Counted from the first letter of the stretch, positions 41,776 through 54,456 are shown. The stretch is 64,000 nucleotides of DNA from Streptococcus australis (GCF_015553625.1 NZ_JADNGY010000007.1:51651-115650), one strand, 5' to 3'. The notes: generated from the sequence alone by a model not told the origin. Numbers and translations: made by a program.

Positions 41776-44421
41776 ATGGAAAAAAAGAACAAATTACTAC
41801 TCATCGACGGGTCTTCCGTCGCTTTTCGTGCCTTTTTTGCACTTTATAATCAAATCGATCGCTTCAAAAATGCCAATGGGTTGCATACCAATGCGGTCTA
41901 TGGTTTTAACCTCATGTTGAGCCATCTCTTGGAGCGCATCCAACCAACCCATGTCCTCGTTGCTTTCGATGCAGGCAAGACGACTTTTCGGACGGAGATG
42001 TATGCCGACTACAAAGGAGGCCGGGCAAAAACTCCAGATGAGTTCCGTGAGCAGTTTCCTTTCATTCGTGAACAACTGGATCATTTGGGGATCCGCTATT
42101 ATGAGCTAGCCCAGTATGAGGCAGATGACATCATTGGAACGATAGATAAGATGGCCGAAGCTAGCTCGGTGCCCTTTGATGTCACCATTGTCTCTGGGGA
42201 TAAGGATTTGATCCAGCTGACAGATGATAATACGGTGGTTGAAATCTCCAAAAAAGGGGTGGCAGAGTTTGAAGAATTCACTCCAGCCTATCTGAAAGAA
42301 AAGATGGGACTGACACCAGAGCAGTTTATTGACCTCAAGGCCTTGATGGGAGATAAGTCGGATAATATCCCGGGTGTCACCAAAATCGGAGAAAAGACAG
42401 GGATCAAACTACTCCTAGAGTATGGCTCTCTCGATGGCATTTACGAGCATATCGATGAGATGAAGGCCTCTAAGATGAAGGAAAACCTCATCAACGACAA
42501 GGAGCAGGCCTACCTATCCAAGACTCTCGCGACCATTGATACCAATGCGCCCATTGAGCTTGGCCTGGATGATATCATCTATACGGGCCCTCATCTAGAA
42601 AATCTCGCCAAGTTTTATGAGGAGATGGGCTTTAAGCAACTTCGCCAAGCCTTGGATCTCAGTGGAGAAGAAGTAGCTCCTGTAGCCATTGACTATACAG
42701 AAGTCGAGCAAGTCACTTCAGATATGCTTGCGGAAGATAGTTTCTTCCATTTCGAGATTTTTGGGGACAACTACCATACGGAACCCATCATCGGCTTTGC
42801 ATGGGGGACCAAAGGTCAGCTCTACGCGAGTACAGATACTGGTCTTTTACAAACACCGATTTTCAAAGAATTTCTCGAAAAAACGCCCCTCAAGGTCTAT
42901 GACTTTAAGCGGGCCAAGGTCTTGCTCAGCCACTTGGGCATTACCTTGCAAAAGCCGGCTTTTGATAGTCGATTGGCTAAGTATCTCTTGTCGACCGTAG
43001 AGGACAATGAAATTTCAACCATTGCGAGTCTCTATAGTCAGATTGCGCTACCGTTGGACGAAGTCGTTTATGGCAAGGGAGCCAAAAAAGCTATCCCAGA
43101 AAAGGCGGTCCTATTAGAGCATTTGGCACGAAAAGTCGCTGTTCTACTGGATACCGAAGGGCCCATGGTGGAGCAGTTGCAAGCCCATGACCAATTGGAT
43201 TTGCTCTATGATATGGAGCAACCACTAGCAGCTGTTTTGGCCAAGATGGAAATCGCGGGGATTAAGGTAGAGCGCCAGACCCTAGAAGATATGCAGGTGG
43301 AAAACGAGGTGGTCTTGGAACGCTTAACTCAAGAAATCTATGAGCTTGCAGGAGAAGAGTTTAACATCAATTCTCCAAAACAATTGGGGGTCATTCTCTT
43401 TGAAAAATTGGAACTCCCTCTTGAATATACGAAGAAGACCAAAACCGGCTATTCAACAGCCGTCGATGTCTTGGAACGCCTAGCTCCAATTGCACCGATT
43501 GTATCTAAGATTCTTGAATACCGCCAAATCGCAAAAATCCAGTCTACCTATGTGGTGGGCTTGCAAGAGGCTATCCTAGAGGATGGAAAAATCCATACCC
43601 GCTATGTGCAGGATTTGACGCAGACAGGCCGTTTGTCCAGCGTGGATCCCAACTTGCAAAACATTCCTGTCCGTTTGGAACAAGGCCGTCTCATTCGTAA
43701 GGCCTTTGTCCCAGAAGAGGAAAATAGTGTCTTGCTCAGTTCGGACTATTCACAGATTGAATTGCGCGTCTTGGCCCATATTTCGGGAGATGAGCATTTG
43801 ATTGATGCCTTTCAGCATGGGGCAGATATCCATACATCGACTGCTATGCGCGTCTTCAACATTGAAAAACCAGAATATGTAACGCCGAATGACCGGCGGA
43901 ATGCAAAAGCGGTAAACTTCGGTGTGGTTTATGGAATTTCCGACTTTGGACTGTCTAACAACCTAGGGATCAGTCGAAAAGAAGCCAAGGCCTACATTGA
44001 GACTTACTTCGAACGCTACCCTGGCATCAAGGACTATATGGAGAGAGTGGTGCGGGAAGCGCGTGATAAAGGCTATGTGGAGACTCTCTTCAAGCGTCGT
44101 CGGGAGATTCCAGATATCAATTCTCGCAACTTCAATGTTCGAGGCTTTGCGGAGCGAACAGCTATCAACTCACCAATCCAAGGATCGGCAGCCGATATCT
44201 TGAAAATTGCTATGATCCACTTGGACCAAGCGCTAGAAGCAGGAGCATACAAGACCAAGATGCTCCTTCAGGTGCACGATGAAATCGTTCTGCAAGTACC
44301 AAGTGATGAACTGGCAGCGATCAAAGAGCTCGTCAAAGAGACCATGGAATCCGCTATCGAACTTGCGGTACCACTGGAAGCCGATGAGAATGAAGGCAAA
44401 ACATGGTATGAAGCCAAATAA
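41776..44421 (+). CDS. polA: DNA polymerase I
   Basis: This 881-aa protein has an N-terminal 5'-3' exonuclease domain (about 1-295, LLLIDGSSVAFRAFFAL and GDKSDNIPGV), a degenerate 3'-5' exonuclease-like region (about 305-470, lacking the usual D-x-E in SFFHFEIFGDNYH) and a polymerase domain with motif A SSDYSQIELRVLAH, motif B RRNAKAVNFGVVYG and motif C QVHDEI. Loss of proofreading residues matches streptococcal Pol I. I start it at ATG 41776 (MEKKNKLLLIDG); no ribosome site is present, which fits a leaderless message. Confidence 0.95.
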   Translation: MEKKNKLLLIDGSSVAFRAFFALYNQIDRFKNANGLHTNAVYGFNLMLSHLLERIQPTHVLVAFDAGKTTFRTEMYADYKGGRAKTPDEFREQFPFIREQLDHLGIRYYELAQYEADDIIGTIDKMAEASSVPFDVTIVSGDKDLIQLTDDNTVVEISKKGVAEFEEFTPAYLKEKMGLTPEQFIDLKALMGDKSDNIPGVTKIGEKTGIKLLLEYGSLDGIYEHIDEMKASKMKENLINDKEQAYLSKTLATIDTNAPIELGLDDIIYTGPHLENLAKFYEEMGFKQLRQALDLSGEEVAPVAIDYTEVEQVTSDMLAEDSFFHFEIFGDNYHTEPIIGFAWGTKGQLYASTDTGLLQTPIFKEFLEKTPLKVYDFKRAKVLLSHLGITLQKPAFDSRLAKYLLSTVEDNEISTIASLYSQIALPLDEVVYGKGAKKAIPEKAVLLEHLARKVAVLLDTEGPMVEQLQAHDQLDLLYDMEQPLAAVLAKMEIAGIKVERQTLEDMQVENEVVLERLTQEIYELAGEEFNINSPKQLGVILFEKLELPLEYTKKTKTGYSTAVDVLERLAPIAPIVSKILEYRQIAKIQSTYVVGLQEAILEDGKIHTRYVQDLTQTGRLSSVDPNLQNIPVRLEQGRLIRKAFVPEEENSVLLSSDYSQIELRVLAHISGDEHLIDAFQHGADIHTSTAMRVFNIEKPEYVTPNDRRNAKAVNFGVVYGISDFGLSNNLGISRKEAKAYIETYFERYPGIKDYMERVVREARDKGYVETLFKRRREIPDINSRNFNVRGFAERTAINSPIQGSAADILKIAMIHLDQALEAGAYKTKMLLQVHDEIVLQVPSDELAAIKELVKETMESAIELAVPLEADENEGKTWYEAK

Positions 44422-44442
44422 GATTAAGTTTGTTCAAAACAG

Positions 44443-44482
44443 AAAGCGGTAGGAAACTTTTCAGTTTCCTACCGCTTTTAAC
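44443..44482 (+). terminator. polA terminator
   Basis: AAAGCGGTAGGAAACT and AGTTTCCTACCGCTTT form a perfect 16-bp stem with a TTTC loop, ending in Ts. Confidence 0.92.
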
Positions 44483-44555
44483 GACAAACACTTGCAATGC
44501 CTTCCGTATTGTTATACTATTTAAATAAAGGAAACGCATACAAAAGGAGATTCTT

Positions 44556-44996
44556 ATGGCTTATTCATTTCGCAATCCTAGTGATGGCATTATCAAACAT
44601 TACCTAGAAACCAGCAAGATCATCGCTGTGGTTGGATTATCTGACCGTGAAGATACGACCAGTCATCGTGTTAGCAAGGAGATGCAAGAGCGGGGCTATC
44701 GGATTATTCCTGTCAACCCTCGTGCAGCCGGTGGCCAAATCCTTGGAGAAAGGGTGTACGCTAGCCTGCAGGAAATTCCTTTCCCAGTAGATATCGTCGA
44801 TGTTTACCGTCGCAGTGAGTTTTTGCCAGATGTAGCGCGTGACTTTATCGAGTCGGATGCGAAGATTTTCTGGGCACAATTGGAGCTGGAAAATCAAGAA
44901 GCAGAAGAAATCCTTCGTGGAGCTGGACGAGAAGATATCGTCATGAACCGCTGTATCAAACGCGAGCACACTCGTTTGGTCTTAGGAGAAGGATAG
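44556..44996 (+). CDS. CoA-binding domain protein (YccU-like)
   Basis: This 146-aa protein has a Rossmann-like CoA-binding fold: IAVVGLSDREDTTSHRVSKEM near residues 24-44 and IPVNPRAAGGQILGERVYASL at about 50-70, then DIVDVYRRSEF. Such proteins are widespread, with no settled role. AAAAGGAG lies upstream. A TATACT at 44513 is a possible -10 box. Confidence 0.85.
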   Translation: MAYSFRNPSDGIIKHYLETSKIIAVVGLSDREDTTSHRVSKEMQERGYRIIPVNPRAAGGQILGERVYASLQEIPFPVDIVDVYRRSEFLPDVARDFIESDAKIFWAQLELENQEAEEILRGAGREDIVMNRCIKREHTRLVLGEG

Positions 44997-45105
44997 CCTT
45001 TGATTTATCCCAGAACCTCGCGTCTTTCATCCGGTGATTAAACTGATACGGGAGATGAAATAAATACAGACGGATTTCCCTAACAGAGATAAAAGAACCC
45101 ACCTA

Positions 45106-45142
45106 GTGCTTTGGAGAATGGCTCCAATCGAAGGTGGGTTTT
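45106..45142. terminator. Bidirectional terminator before the DUF975 gene end
   Basis: AACCCACCT and AGGTGGGTT form a 9-bp stem with A-rich and T-rich flanks between convergent genes. Confidence 0.75.
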
Positions 45143-45155
45143 CTTGTTTTCTTTG

Positions 45156-47337
<2,182 letters not shown>

Positions 47338-47398
47338 GAAAAGCTAAATAGAAAGAAAAAAGACTACAGCCATCTGAGAATAATAGGAATAACTGATA

Positions 47399-47517
47399 GA
47401 CGCAGTGGTTGATTGGTATCTTTGTTCGCTTGTTAAGCTCCAAAGATAACCTAATCAACTGTGCGGGGGCGAGACGATGAACAAATTTGGAAATAAATTT
47501 GTTCTGTCTCGCTCCCT
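47399..47517 (+). repeat. Copy 3 of the ~115-bp two-hairpin dispersed repeat
   Basis: It starts GACGCAGTGGTTGATTGG, and its right arm is CCTAATCAACTGTGCG. The second hairpin is GCGAGAC / GTCTCGC enclosing GAACAAATTT / AAATTTGTTC, ending in CTCCC and six Ts. It lies 62 bp after tgt and probably ends tgt transcription ahead of the ribosomal protein promoter. Confidence 0.87.
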
Positions 47518-47605
47518 TTTTTCTATATATTAGCAACTTTTTTAGCACGCTTTTTCTTTCGAAAACACTTTCATCAAAAAAACGAAAAAAATCTGCTCAA
47601 ATTCC

Positions 47606-47634
47606 TTGCATTGGGGCTTTCATTGTGTTAAACT
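47606..47634 (+). promoter_or_regulatory. Promoter of the S10 ribosomal protein operon
   Basis: TTGCAT and TAAACT are 17 bp apart, with TG two bases before the -10. It lies about 137 bp upstream of rpsJ. Confidence 0.7.
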
Positions 47635-47640
47635 ACTATG

Positions 47641-47770
47641 GTGCTGTGAAAAACAGCTATTAGCTTTGATGCAAGAGGTTGCGACACGCTCGGTTGCATT
47701 GCCACGCAACGCGCGTCGGTTTTCTTGTGGAGCTAGCCTATTATCTTAAATAGACGAAAAGGAGAAAAAG
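47641..47770 (+). ncRNA. S10 operon leader RNA
   Basis: The leader contains GGTTGCGACACGC and GCGCGTCGG on either side of GGTTGCATTGCCACGCAACG, plus AGCTATTAGCT near its 5' end, giving a branched fold. A structured leader at this place is where L4 autoregulates the operon in other bacteria; that role is inferred here. Confidence 0.6.
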
Positions 47771-48079
47771 ATGGCAAACAAAAAAATCCGCATCCGTTTG
47801 AAAGCGTACGAACACCGTACACTTGACACAGCGGCTGCAAAAATCGTAGAATCAGCTACTCGTACAGGTGCACAAGTTGCGGGTCCAATCCCACTTCCAA
47901 CTGAGCGTAGCCTCTACACAATCATTCGTGCGACTCACAAATATAAAGATTCTCGCGAACAATTCGAAATGCGTACACACAAACGTTTGATCGATATCAT
48001 CAACCCAACTCAAAAAACAGTTGACGCTTTGATGAAATTGGATCTTCCAAGTGGTGTAAACGTAGAAATCAAACTTTAA
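47771..48079 (+). CDS. rpsJ: 30S ribosomal protein S10
   Basis: This 102-aa protein begins [17 protein letters not shown] and includes GPIPLPTER, both S10 hallmarks. It sits in the 30S head and also serves antitermination as NusE. It is the first gene of the superoperon, with AAAAGGAG upstream, and is followed by an 83-bp gap. Confidence 0.98.
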   Translation: MANKKIRIRLKAYEHRTLDTAAAKIVESATRTGAQVAGPIPLPTERSLYTIIRATHKYKDSREQFEMRTHKRLIDIINPTQKTVDALMKLDLPSGVNVEIKL

Positions 48080-48162
48080 TCTAAAGCTTGATACCTTGAG
48101 CATAAAAAACGCTCGTTAAAAACTTTTTGAATAAAAAACTATAGAAAAGGAACTATTTTCTC

Positions 48163-48789
48163 ATGACAAAAGGAATCTTAGGGAAAAAAGTGGGAATGAC
48201 TCAAATCTTCACTGAAGCTGGCGAATTGATCCCTGTAACAGTTATCGAAGCAACTCCAAACGTTGTTCTTCAAGTGAAAACTGTTGAAACAGATGGTTAC
48301 AACGCTATCCAAGTTGGTTTCGATGACAAACGCGAAGTATTGAGCAACAAACCTGCTAAAGGACATGTAGCAAAAGCTAACACGGCTCCTAAGCGCTTCA
48401 TTCGTGAATTCAAAAACGTTGAAGGCTTGGAAGTTGGTGCTGAAATCACAGTTGATACTTTCGAAGCTGGAGACATTGTTGATGTAACTGGTACTTCTAA
48501 AGGTAAAGGTTTCCAAGGTGTTATCAAACGCCACGGACAATCACGTGGACCTATGGCTCACGGTTCTCGTTACCACCGTCGTCCAGGTTCTATGGGACCT
48601 GTTGCACCTAACCGCGTATTCAAAGGTAAAAACCTTGCAGGACGCATGGGTGGCGATCGTGTAACTATTCAAAACCTTGAAGTTGTACAAGTTGTTCCAG
48701 AAAAGAACGTTATCCTTATCAAAGGTAACGTACCAGGTGCTAAGAAATCTCTTATCACTATCAAGTCAGCAGTTAAAGCTGGTAAATAA
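48163..48789 (+). CDS. rplC: 50S ribosomal protein L3
   Basis: This 208-aa protein begins [15 protein letters not shown] and carries [19 protein letters not shown], the loop that reaches the peptidyl transferase centre. Its length is standard. AAAAGGAAC precedes the ATG. Confidence 0.98.
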   Translation: MTKGILGKKVGMTQIFTEAGELIPVTVIEATPNVVLQVKTVETDGYNAIQVGFDDKREVLSNKPAKGHVAKANTAPKRFIREFKNVEGLEVGAEITVDTFEAGDIVDVTGTSKGKGFQGVIKRHGQSRGPMAHGSRYHRRPGSMGPVAPNRVFKGKNLAGRMGGDRVTIQNLEVVQVVPEKNVILIKGNVPGAKKSLITIKSAVKAGK

Positions 48790-48813
48790 TAAGGAAAGGG
48801 GAATACAGTCAAA

Positions 48814-49437
48814 ATGGCAAATGTAACATTATTCGACCAAACTGGTAAACAAGCGGGCGAAGTTGTTCTTAACGATGCGATCTTTGGTATCGAACCAAAC
48901 CAAGCAGTTGTATTTGATGTGATCATCAGCCAACGTGCTAGCCTTCGTCAAGGAACTCACGCAGTTAAAAACCGCTCAGCTGTTTCAGGTGGCGGACGCA
49001 AACCATGGCGTCAAAAAGGAACTGGACGTGCTCGTCAAGGTTCTATCCGCTCTCCACAATGGCGTGGTGGTGGAATCGTCTTCGGACCAACTCCACGTAG
49101 CTATGCGTACAAACTTCCTCAAAAAGTTCGTCGCCTTGCACTTAAATCTGTTTACTCAGAAAAAGTTGCTGAAAACAAATTTGTAGCCGTTGATTCTCTT
49201 GAATTTACAGCTCCAAAAACTGCTGAATTTGCAAAAGTTCTTGCAGCTTTGAGCATCGATTCTAAAGTCCTTGTTATTCTTGAAGAAGGAAACGAATTCG
49301 CAGCTCTTTCAGCTCGTAACCTTCCAAACGTGAAAGTTGCGACTGCTACAACTGCAAGTGTTCTTGACATCGCAAATAGTGACAAACTTCTTGTTACTCA
49401 AGCAGCTATCTCTAAAATCGAGGAGGTTCTTGCATAA
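48814..49437 (+). CDS. rplD: 50S ribosomal protein L4
   Basis: This 207-aa protein has the exit-tunnel loop [18 protein letters not shown] at about 65-82. In other bacteria L4 also represses its own operon through the S10 leader. Its stop codon shares one base with the rplW start (TAATG). Confidence 0.98.
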   Translation: MANVTLFDQTGKQAGEVVLNDAIFGIEPNQAVVFDVIISQRASLRQGTHAVKNRSAVSGGGRKPWRQKGTGRARQGSIRSPQWRGGGIVFGPTPRSYAYKLPQKVRRLALKSVYSEKVAENKFVAVDSLEFTAPKTAEFAKVLAALSIDSKVLVILEEGNEFAALSARNLPNVKVATATTASVLDIANSDKLLVTQAAISKIEEVLA

Positions 49438-49733
49438 TGAATTTGTATGATGTTATCAAAAAACCTGTTATCACTGAAAAGTCAATGGCTCAACTTGAAG
49501 CAGGCAAATATGTATTCGAAGTTGACACTCGCGCTCACAAACTTTTGATCAAACAAGCTGTTGAAGCTGCCTTTGAAGGTGTAAAAGTTGCGAATGTGAA
49601 CACTGTAAACGTAAAACCAAAAGCTAAACGTGTTGGACGTTACACTGGTTTTACTTCAAAAACTAAAAAAGCTATCATCACGCTTACAGCTGATTCAAAA
49701 GCAATCGAGTTGTTCGCTACTGAAGCTGAATAA
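49437..49733 (+). CDS. rplW: 50S ribosomal protein L23
   Basis: This 98-aa protein begins [17 protein letters not shown] and docks trigger factor and SRP at the exit tunnel. AGGAGG lies within the end of rplD, so translation is coupled. Confidence 0.98.
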   Translation: MNLYDVIKKPVITEKSMAQLEAGKYVFEVDTRAHKLLIKQAVEAAFEGVKVANVNTVNVKPKAKRVGRYTGFTSKTKKAIITLTADSKAIELFATEAE

Positions 49734-49750
49734 TCTAAGGAGGAAATATC

Positions 49751-50584
49751 GTGGGAATTCGTGTTTATAAACCAACAACAAACGGTCGCCGTAATATGAC
49801 TTCTTTGGATTTCGCTGAAATCACAACAAGCACACCAGAGAAATCTTTGCTCGTTTCATTGAAGAGCAAAGCAGGTCGTAACAACAACGGACGTATCACA
49901 GTTCGTCACCAAGGTGGTGGACACAAACGTCATTACCGTTTGATTGACTTCAAACGTAACAAAGATAACGTTGAAGCCGTTGTAAAAACAATTGAGTACG
50001 ATCCAAACCGTTCTGCAAACATCGCTTTGGTACACTACACTGATGGTGTGAAAGCTTACATCATCGCTCCAAAAGGTCTTGAAGTTGGTCAACGCATCGT
50101 TTCAGGTCCAGAAGCAGATATCAAAGTCGGAAACGCTCTTCCACTTGCTAACATTCCAGTTGGTACTTTGATCCACAACATCGAGTTGAAACCAGGTCGT
50201 GGTGGAGAATTGGTACGTGCTGCTGGAGCTTCTGCTCAAGTATTGGGTGCTGAAGGTAAATATGTTCTTGTTCGTCTTCAATCAGGCGAAGTTCGTATGA
50301 TCCTTGGTACTTGTCGTGCTACAGTTGGTGTTGTCGGAAACGAACAACATGGGCTTGTAAACCTTGGTAAAGCTGGTCGTAGCCGTTGGAAAGGTATCCG
50401 TCCAACAGTTCGTGGTTCTGTAATGAACCCGAATGATCACCCACACGGTGGTGGTGAAGGTAAAGCACCAGTTGGTCGTAAAGCGCCATCTACTCCATGG
50501 GGCAAACCTGCTCTTGGTCTTAAAACTCGTAACAAGAAAGCGAAATCAGACAAACTTATCGTTCGTCGTCGCAACGAGAAATAA
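49751..50584 (+). CDS. rplB: 50S ribosomal protein L2
   Basis: This 277-aa protein begins with a GTG codon ([16 protein letters not shown]) after AAGGAGG. The conserved [18 protein letters not shown] loop near 220-237 contributes to the peptidyl transferase centre. A 102-bp gap with a stem follows. Confidence 0.98.
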   Translation: MGIRVYKPTTNGRRNMTSLDFAEITTSTPEKSLLVSLKSKAGRNNNGRITVRHQGGGHKRHYRLIDFKRNKDNVEAVVKTIEYDPNRSANIALVHYTDGVKAYIIAPKGLEVGQRIVSGPEADIKVGNALPLANIPVGTLIHNIELKPGRGGELVRAAGASAQVLGAEGKYVLVRLQSGEVRMILGTCRATVGVVGNEQHGLVNLGKAGRSRWKGIRPTVRGSVMNPNDHPHGGGEGKAPVGRKAPSTPWGKPALGLKTRNKKAKSDKLIVRRRNEK

Positions 50585-50629
50585 TTTAGAACTAGTCGCT
50601 TAAGCGCTAGATGATCCGCCAGCTCGGTA

Positions 50630-50646
50630 GCGCTCCTTGTGAGCGC
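50630..50646 (+). other. Hairpin between rplB and rpsS
   Basis: GCGCTC and GAGCGC pair around CTTGT, with no T tract. It is more likely an mRNA stability or processing element than a terminator. Confidence 0.5.
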
Positions 50647-50686
50647 AAGCCGCTGTGGTACTATATTTAAAGGAGAAAATAATAAA

Positions 50687-50968
50687 ATGGGACGCAGTCT
50701 TAAAAAAGGACCTTTCGTCGATGAGCATTTGATGAAAAAAGTTGAAGCTCAAGCTAACGACGAAAAGAAAAAAGTTATCAAAACTTGGTCACGTCGTTCA
50801 ACGATCTTCCCAAGTTTCATTGGTTACACTATCGCAGTTTATGATGGACGTAAACACGTACCTGTTTACATCCAAGAAGACATGGTAGGTCACAAGCTTG
50901 GTGAATTTGCACCAACTCGTACTTACAAAGGTCACGCTGCAGATGACAAGAAGACACGTAGAAAATAA
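50687..50968 (+). CDS. rpsS: 30S ribosomal protein S19
   Basis: This 93-aa protein begins [17 protein letters not shown] and contains [23 protein letters not shown] start it at ATG 50687, preceded by AAAGGAG; the in-frame extension upstream runs through the hairpin. Confidence 0.98.
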
Positions 50969-50979
50969 GGAGAACATAA

Positions 50980-51324
50980 ATGGCAGAAATTACTTCAGCT
51001 AAAGCAATGGCTCGTACAGTGCGTGTTTCACCTCGTAAATCACGTCTTGTTCTTGACAACATCCGTGGTAAAAGCGTAGCCGATGCAGTAGCAATCTTGA
51101 AATTCACTCCAAACAAAGCAGCTGAAATCATCTTGAAAGTGTTGAACTCAGCAGTAGCAAACGCTGAAAACAACTTTGGTTTGGAAAAAGCAAACTTGGT
51201 AGTATCTGAAGCATTCGCAAACGAAGGACCAACGATGAAACGTTTCCGTCCACGTGCGAAAGGTTCAGCTTCACCAATCAACAAACGCACAAGCCACATC
51301 ACAGTGGTTGTGACAGAAAAATAA
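50980..51324 (+). CDS. rplV: 50S ribosomal protein L22
   Basis: This 114-aa protein begins [21 protein letters not shown]. Its extended loop ([17 protein letters not shown]) lines the exit tunnel and is a known site of macrolide-affecting changes; I see a normal-length loop. AAGGAG lies upstream. Confidence 0.98.
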   Translation: MAEITSAKAMARTVRVSPRKSRLVLDNIRGKSVADAVAILKFTPNKAAEIILKVLNSAVANAENNFGLEKANLVVSEAFANEGPTMKRFRPRAKGSASPINKRTSHITVVVTEK

Positions 51325-51336
51325 GGAGGTAACATC

Positions 51337-51990
51337 GTGGGTCAAAAAGTACATCCAATTGGAATGCGTGTCGGCATCATCCGTGATTGGGATGCCAAAT
51401 GGTATGCTGAAAAAGAATACGCGGATTACCTTCATGAAGATCTTGCAATCCGCAAATTTATTCAAAAAGAATTAGCTGACGCAGCGGTTTCTACTATCGA
51501 AATCGAACGCGCAGTAAACAAAGTTAACGTTTCACTTCACACTGCTAAACCAGGTATGGTTATCGGTAAAGGTGGAGCAAACGTCGATGCACTTCGTGCA
51601 GCTCTTAATAAATTGACAGGTAAACAAGTTCACATCAACATCATCGAGATCAAACGTCCTGACTTGGATGCTCACCTTGTTGGTGAAGGAATTGCTCGTC
51701 AATTGGAGCAACGTGTGGCTTTCCGTCGTGCTCAAAAACAAGCGATCCAACGTACTATGCGCGCAGGAGCTAAAGGAATCAAAACCCAAGTATCAGGTCG
51801 TTTGAACGGTGCAGATATTGCCCGTGCTGAAGGATACTCTGAAGGTACAGTTCCACTCCACACACTTCGCGCAGACATCGATTACGCTTGGGAAGAAGCA
51901 GATACAACTTACGGTAAACTTGGTGTTAAAGTATGGATCTACCGTGGTGAAGTTCTTCCAGCTCGTAAAGACGCTAAAGGAGGTAAATAA
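51337..51990 (+). CDS. rpsC: 30S ribosomal protein S3
   Basis: This 217-aa protein begins with GTG ([18 protein letters not shown]) after AAGGAGG. The KH motif [13 protein letters not shown] at about 71-83 marks S3, part of the mRNA entry tunnel. Confidence 0.98.
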   Translation: MGQKVHPIGMRVGIIRDWDAKWYAEKEYADYLHEDLAIRKFIQKELADAAVSTIEIERAVNKVNVSLHTAKPGMVIGKGGANVDALRAALNKLTGKQVHINIIEIKRPDLDAHLVGEGIARQLEQRVAFRRAQKQAIQRTMRAGAKGIKTQVSGRLNGADIARAEGYSEGTVPLHTLRADIDYAWEEADTTYGKLGVKVWIYRGEVLPARKDAKGGK

Positions 51991-51993
51991 CCA

Positions 51994-52407
51994 ATGTTAG
52001 TACCTAAACGTGTAAAACACCGTCGCGAATTCCGTGGTAAAATGCGCGGTGAAGCAAAAGGTGGAAAAGAAGTATCATTCGGTGAATACGGTCTTCAGGC
52101 TACAACTAGCCACTGGATCACTAACCGCCAAATCGAAGCTGCTCGTATTGCCATGACTCGTTACATGAAACGTGGTGGTAAGGTTTGGATCAAAATCTTC
52201 CCACACAAATCATACACCGCTAAAGCTATCGGGGTACGTATGGGATCTGGTAAAGGGGCACCTGAAGGTTGGGTAGCACCAGTTAAACGTGGTAAAGTAA
52301 TGTTTGAAGTTGCTGGTGTATCTGAAGAGATCGCTCGCGAAGCGCTTCGTCTTGCAAGCCACAAATTGCCAGTTAAATGTAAATTCGTAAAACGTGAAGC
52401 AAAATAA
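51994..52407 (+). CDS. rplP: 50S ribosomal protein L16
   Basis: This 137-aa protein begins [18 protein letters not shown] and ends [16 protein letters not shown]. It lies near the A-site tRNA. Its start is 3 bp after rpsC, with AAAGGAGG inside the rpsC end. Confidence 0.98.
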   Translation: MLVPKRVKHRREFRGKMRGEAKGGKEVSFGEYGLQATTSHWITNRQIEAARIAMTRYMKRGGKVWIKIFPHKSYTAKAIGVRMGSGKGAPEGWVAPVKRGKVMFEVAGVSEEIAREALRLASHKLPVKCKFVKREAK

Positions 52408-52416
52408 GGAGAGGTC

Positions 52417-52623
52417 ATGAAACTTACAGAAGTAAAAGAATTTGTTAAAGAACTTCGTGGTCTTTCTCAAGAAGAACTCGCGAAGCGTGAAAATGAATTG
52501 AAAAAAGAATTGTTTGAACTTCGTTTCCAAGCTGCTGCAGGTCAATTGGAGCAAACTGGACGTTTGAAAGAAGTGAAAAAACAAATCGCTCGTATCAAAA
52601 CTGTTCAATCAGAAGCTAAATAA
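52417..52623 (+). CDS. rpmC: 50S ribosomal protein L29
   Basis: This 68-aa helical hairpin protein contains [19 protein letters not shown], the L29 signature. AAGGAGAGG precedes the ATG. Confidence 0.97.
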   Translation: MKLTEVKEFVKELRGLSQEELAKRENELKKELFELRFQAAAGQLEQTGRLKEVKKQIARIKTVQSEAK

Positions 52624-52646
52624 TAGACTAGGGAAGGAGAATTTCA

Positions 52647-52907
52647 ATGGAACGCAATAATCGTAAAGTTCTTGTTGGACGCGTTGTGTCTGACAAAATG
52701 GACAAAACAATCACAGTTGTAGTTGAAACTAAACGTAACCACCCAGTCTATGGTAAACGTATCAACTATTCTAAAAAATACAAAGCTCATGATGAAAACA
52801 ACGTTGCCAAAGAAGGCGATATCGTTCGTATCATGGAAACTCGTCCGCTTTCAGCTACAAAACGCTTCCGTCTTGTAGAAGTTGTTGAAGAAGCGGTTAT
52901 CATCTAA
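52647..52907 (+). CDS. rpsQ: 30S ribosomal protein S17
   Basis: This 86-aa OB-fold protein begins [20 protein letters not shown] and binds 16S rRNA early in assembly. GGGAAGGAGA lies upstream. Confidence 0.98.
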
Positions 52908-52932
52908 TCAAACCTGAAAGGAGAAAACTGAA

Positions 52933-53301
52933 ATGATTCAAACAGAAACTCGTTTGAAAGTCGCAGACAACAGCGGTGCTCGCGAAATCTTGACTATCAA
53001 AGTTCTTGGTGGTTCAGGACGTAAATTTGCAAACATCGGTGATATTATTGTGGCATCTGTAAAACAAGCTACTCCTGGTGGTGCGGTTAAAAAAGGTGAC
53101 GTTGTAAAAGCTGTTATCGTTCGTACTAAATCAGGTGCTCGTCGTAAAGATGGTTCATACATCAAATTCGACGAAAATGCTGCAGTGATCATCCGTGAAG
53201 ACAAAACTCCTCGCGGAACTCGTATCTTTGGCCCAGTCGCTCGCGAATTGCGTGACGGTGGTTTCATGAAGATCGTATCACTTGCTCCAGAAGTACTTTA
53301 A
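52933..53301 (+). CDS. rplN: 50S ribosomal protein L14
   Basis: This 122-aa protein begins [18 protein letters not shown] and ends [14 protein letters not shown]. It forms an intersubunit bridge. An 80-bp gap with two stems separates it from rplX. Confidence 0.98.
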   Translation: MIQTETRLKVADNSGAREILTIKVLGGSGRKFANIGDIIVASVKQATPGGAVKKGDVVKAVIVRTKSGARRKDGSYIKFDENAAVIIREDKTPRGTRIFGPVARELRDGGFMKIVSLAPEVL

Positions 53302-53327
53302 TTTTTAAAAAAATCACAAACACAGTC

Positions 53328-53359
53328 CCCTGGCTCATTGGCCAGGGTGCCCATCGGGC
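53328..53359 (+). other. Two GC-rich hairpins between rplN and rplX
   Basis: CCCTGGC / GCCAGGG (53328-53347) and GCCC / GGGC (53349-53359) lie just before the rplX ribosome site, with no T tract. This is the position of the spc operon regulatory site for S8 in other bacteria, but this structure is not obviously that site. Confidence 0.5.
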
Positions 53360-53381
53360 GTAAGAATAAAAGGAGAATAAA

Positions 53382-53687
53382 ATGTTTGTAAAAACTGGCG
53401 ACAAAGTTCGTGTAATTGCTGGTAAAGACAAAGGTGTTGAAGCTAAAGTCGTTGCTGCTCTTCCAAAAGTAAATAAAGTTGTTGTTGAAGGTGTAAACCT
53501 TGTTAAAAAACACCAACGTCCAAATAACGAAAACCCTCAAGGTGCTATCATCGAAAAAGAAGCTCCAATCCACGTATCAAACGTTCAAGTCTTGGACAAG
53601 AACGGTGTTGCTGGACGTGTTGGCTACAAATTCGTAGACGGCAAAAAAGTTCGTTATAACAAAAAATCAGGCGAAGTGCTTGACTAA
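53382..53687 (+). CDS. rplX: 50S ribosomal protein L24
   Basis: This 101-aa protein has the KOW motif [20 protein letters not shown] at the N-terminus and starts 50S assembly. AAAAGGAG precedes the ATG. Confidence 0.98.
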   Translation: MFVKTGDKVRVIAGKDKGVEAKVVAALPKVNKVVVEGVNLVKKHQRPNNENPQGAIIEKEAPIHVSNVQVLDKNGVAGRVGYKFVDGKKVRYNKKSGEVLD

Positions 53688-53710
53688 TCACGAAGGAAAG
53701 GAGAAGTATA

Positions 53711-54253
53711 ATGGCTAATCGTTTAAAAGAAAAATACCTTAATGAAGTAGTTCCAGCTTTGACTGAACAATTTAACTACTCATCAGTTATGGCAGTGCCA
53801 AAAGTTGATAAGATCGTTTTGAACATGGGTGTTGGAGATGCTGTTTCTAACGCTAAAAACCTTGAGAAAGCTGCTGAAGAATTGGCATTGATCTCAGGTC
53901 AAAAACCACTTATCACAAAAGCTAAAAAATCAATCGCCGGCTTCCGTCTTCGTGAAGGTGTAGCGATCGGTGCGAAAGTAACTCTTCGTGGCGAACGTAT
54001 GTACGAATTCTTGGACAAATTGGTTTCAGTTTCACTTCCACGTGTTCGTGACTTCCATGGTGTTCCAACAAAATCATTTGACGGACGCGGAAACTACACA
54101 CTTGGTGTGAAAGAACAATTGATCTTCCCAGAAATCAACTTTGATGATGTTGATAAAACTCGTGGTTTGGATATCGTAATCGTAACTACTGCGAACACAG
54201 ACGAAGAATCACGTGCATTGCTTACTGGCCTTGGTATGCCGTTTGCAAAATAA
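53711..54253 (+). CDS. rplE: 50S ribosomal protein L5
   Basis: This 180-aa protein begins [20 protein letters not shown] and contains [13 protein letters not shown] and the [19 protein letters not shown] segment. It binds 5S rRNA. AAAGGAGA lies upstream. Confidence 0.98.
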   Translation: MANRLKEKYLNEVVPALTEQFNYSSVMAVPKVDKIVLNMGVGDAVSNAKNLEKAAEELALISGQKPLITKAKKSIAGFRLREGVAIGAKVTLRGERMYEFLDKLVSVSLPRVRDFHGVPTKSFDGRGNYTLGVKEQLIFPEINFDDVDKTRGLDIVIVTTANTDEESRALLTGLGMPFAK

Positions 54254-54270
54254 TATAGGAGGTAAAACTA

Positions 54271-54456
54271 ATGGCTAAAAAATCTATGATTGCTAAGAAC
54301 AAACGCCCAGCGAAGTTCTCTACTCAAGCATACACTCGCTGTGAACGTTGTGGACGTCCACACTCAGTTTACCGCAAGTTTAAACTTTGCCGTGTTTGCT
54401 TCCGTGAATTGGCATACAAAGGACAAATCCCTGGTGTCACTAAAGCATCTTGGTAA
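54271..54456 (+). CDS. rpsN: 30S ribosomal protein S14, zinc-binding type
   Basis: This 61-aa short-form S14 has two CxxC pairs (CERC at about 24-27 and CRVC at 40-43) for zinc. It differs in this from the zinc-free L33 at 20227. A 284-bp gap to rpsH follows, unusual for this operon. Confidence 0.98.
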   Translation: MAKKSMIAKNKRPAKFSTQAYTRCERCGRPHSVYRKFKLCRVCFRELAYKGQIPGVTKASW

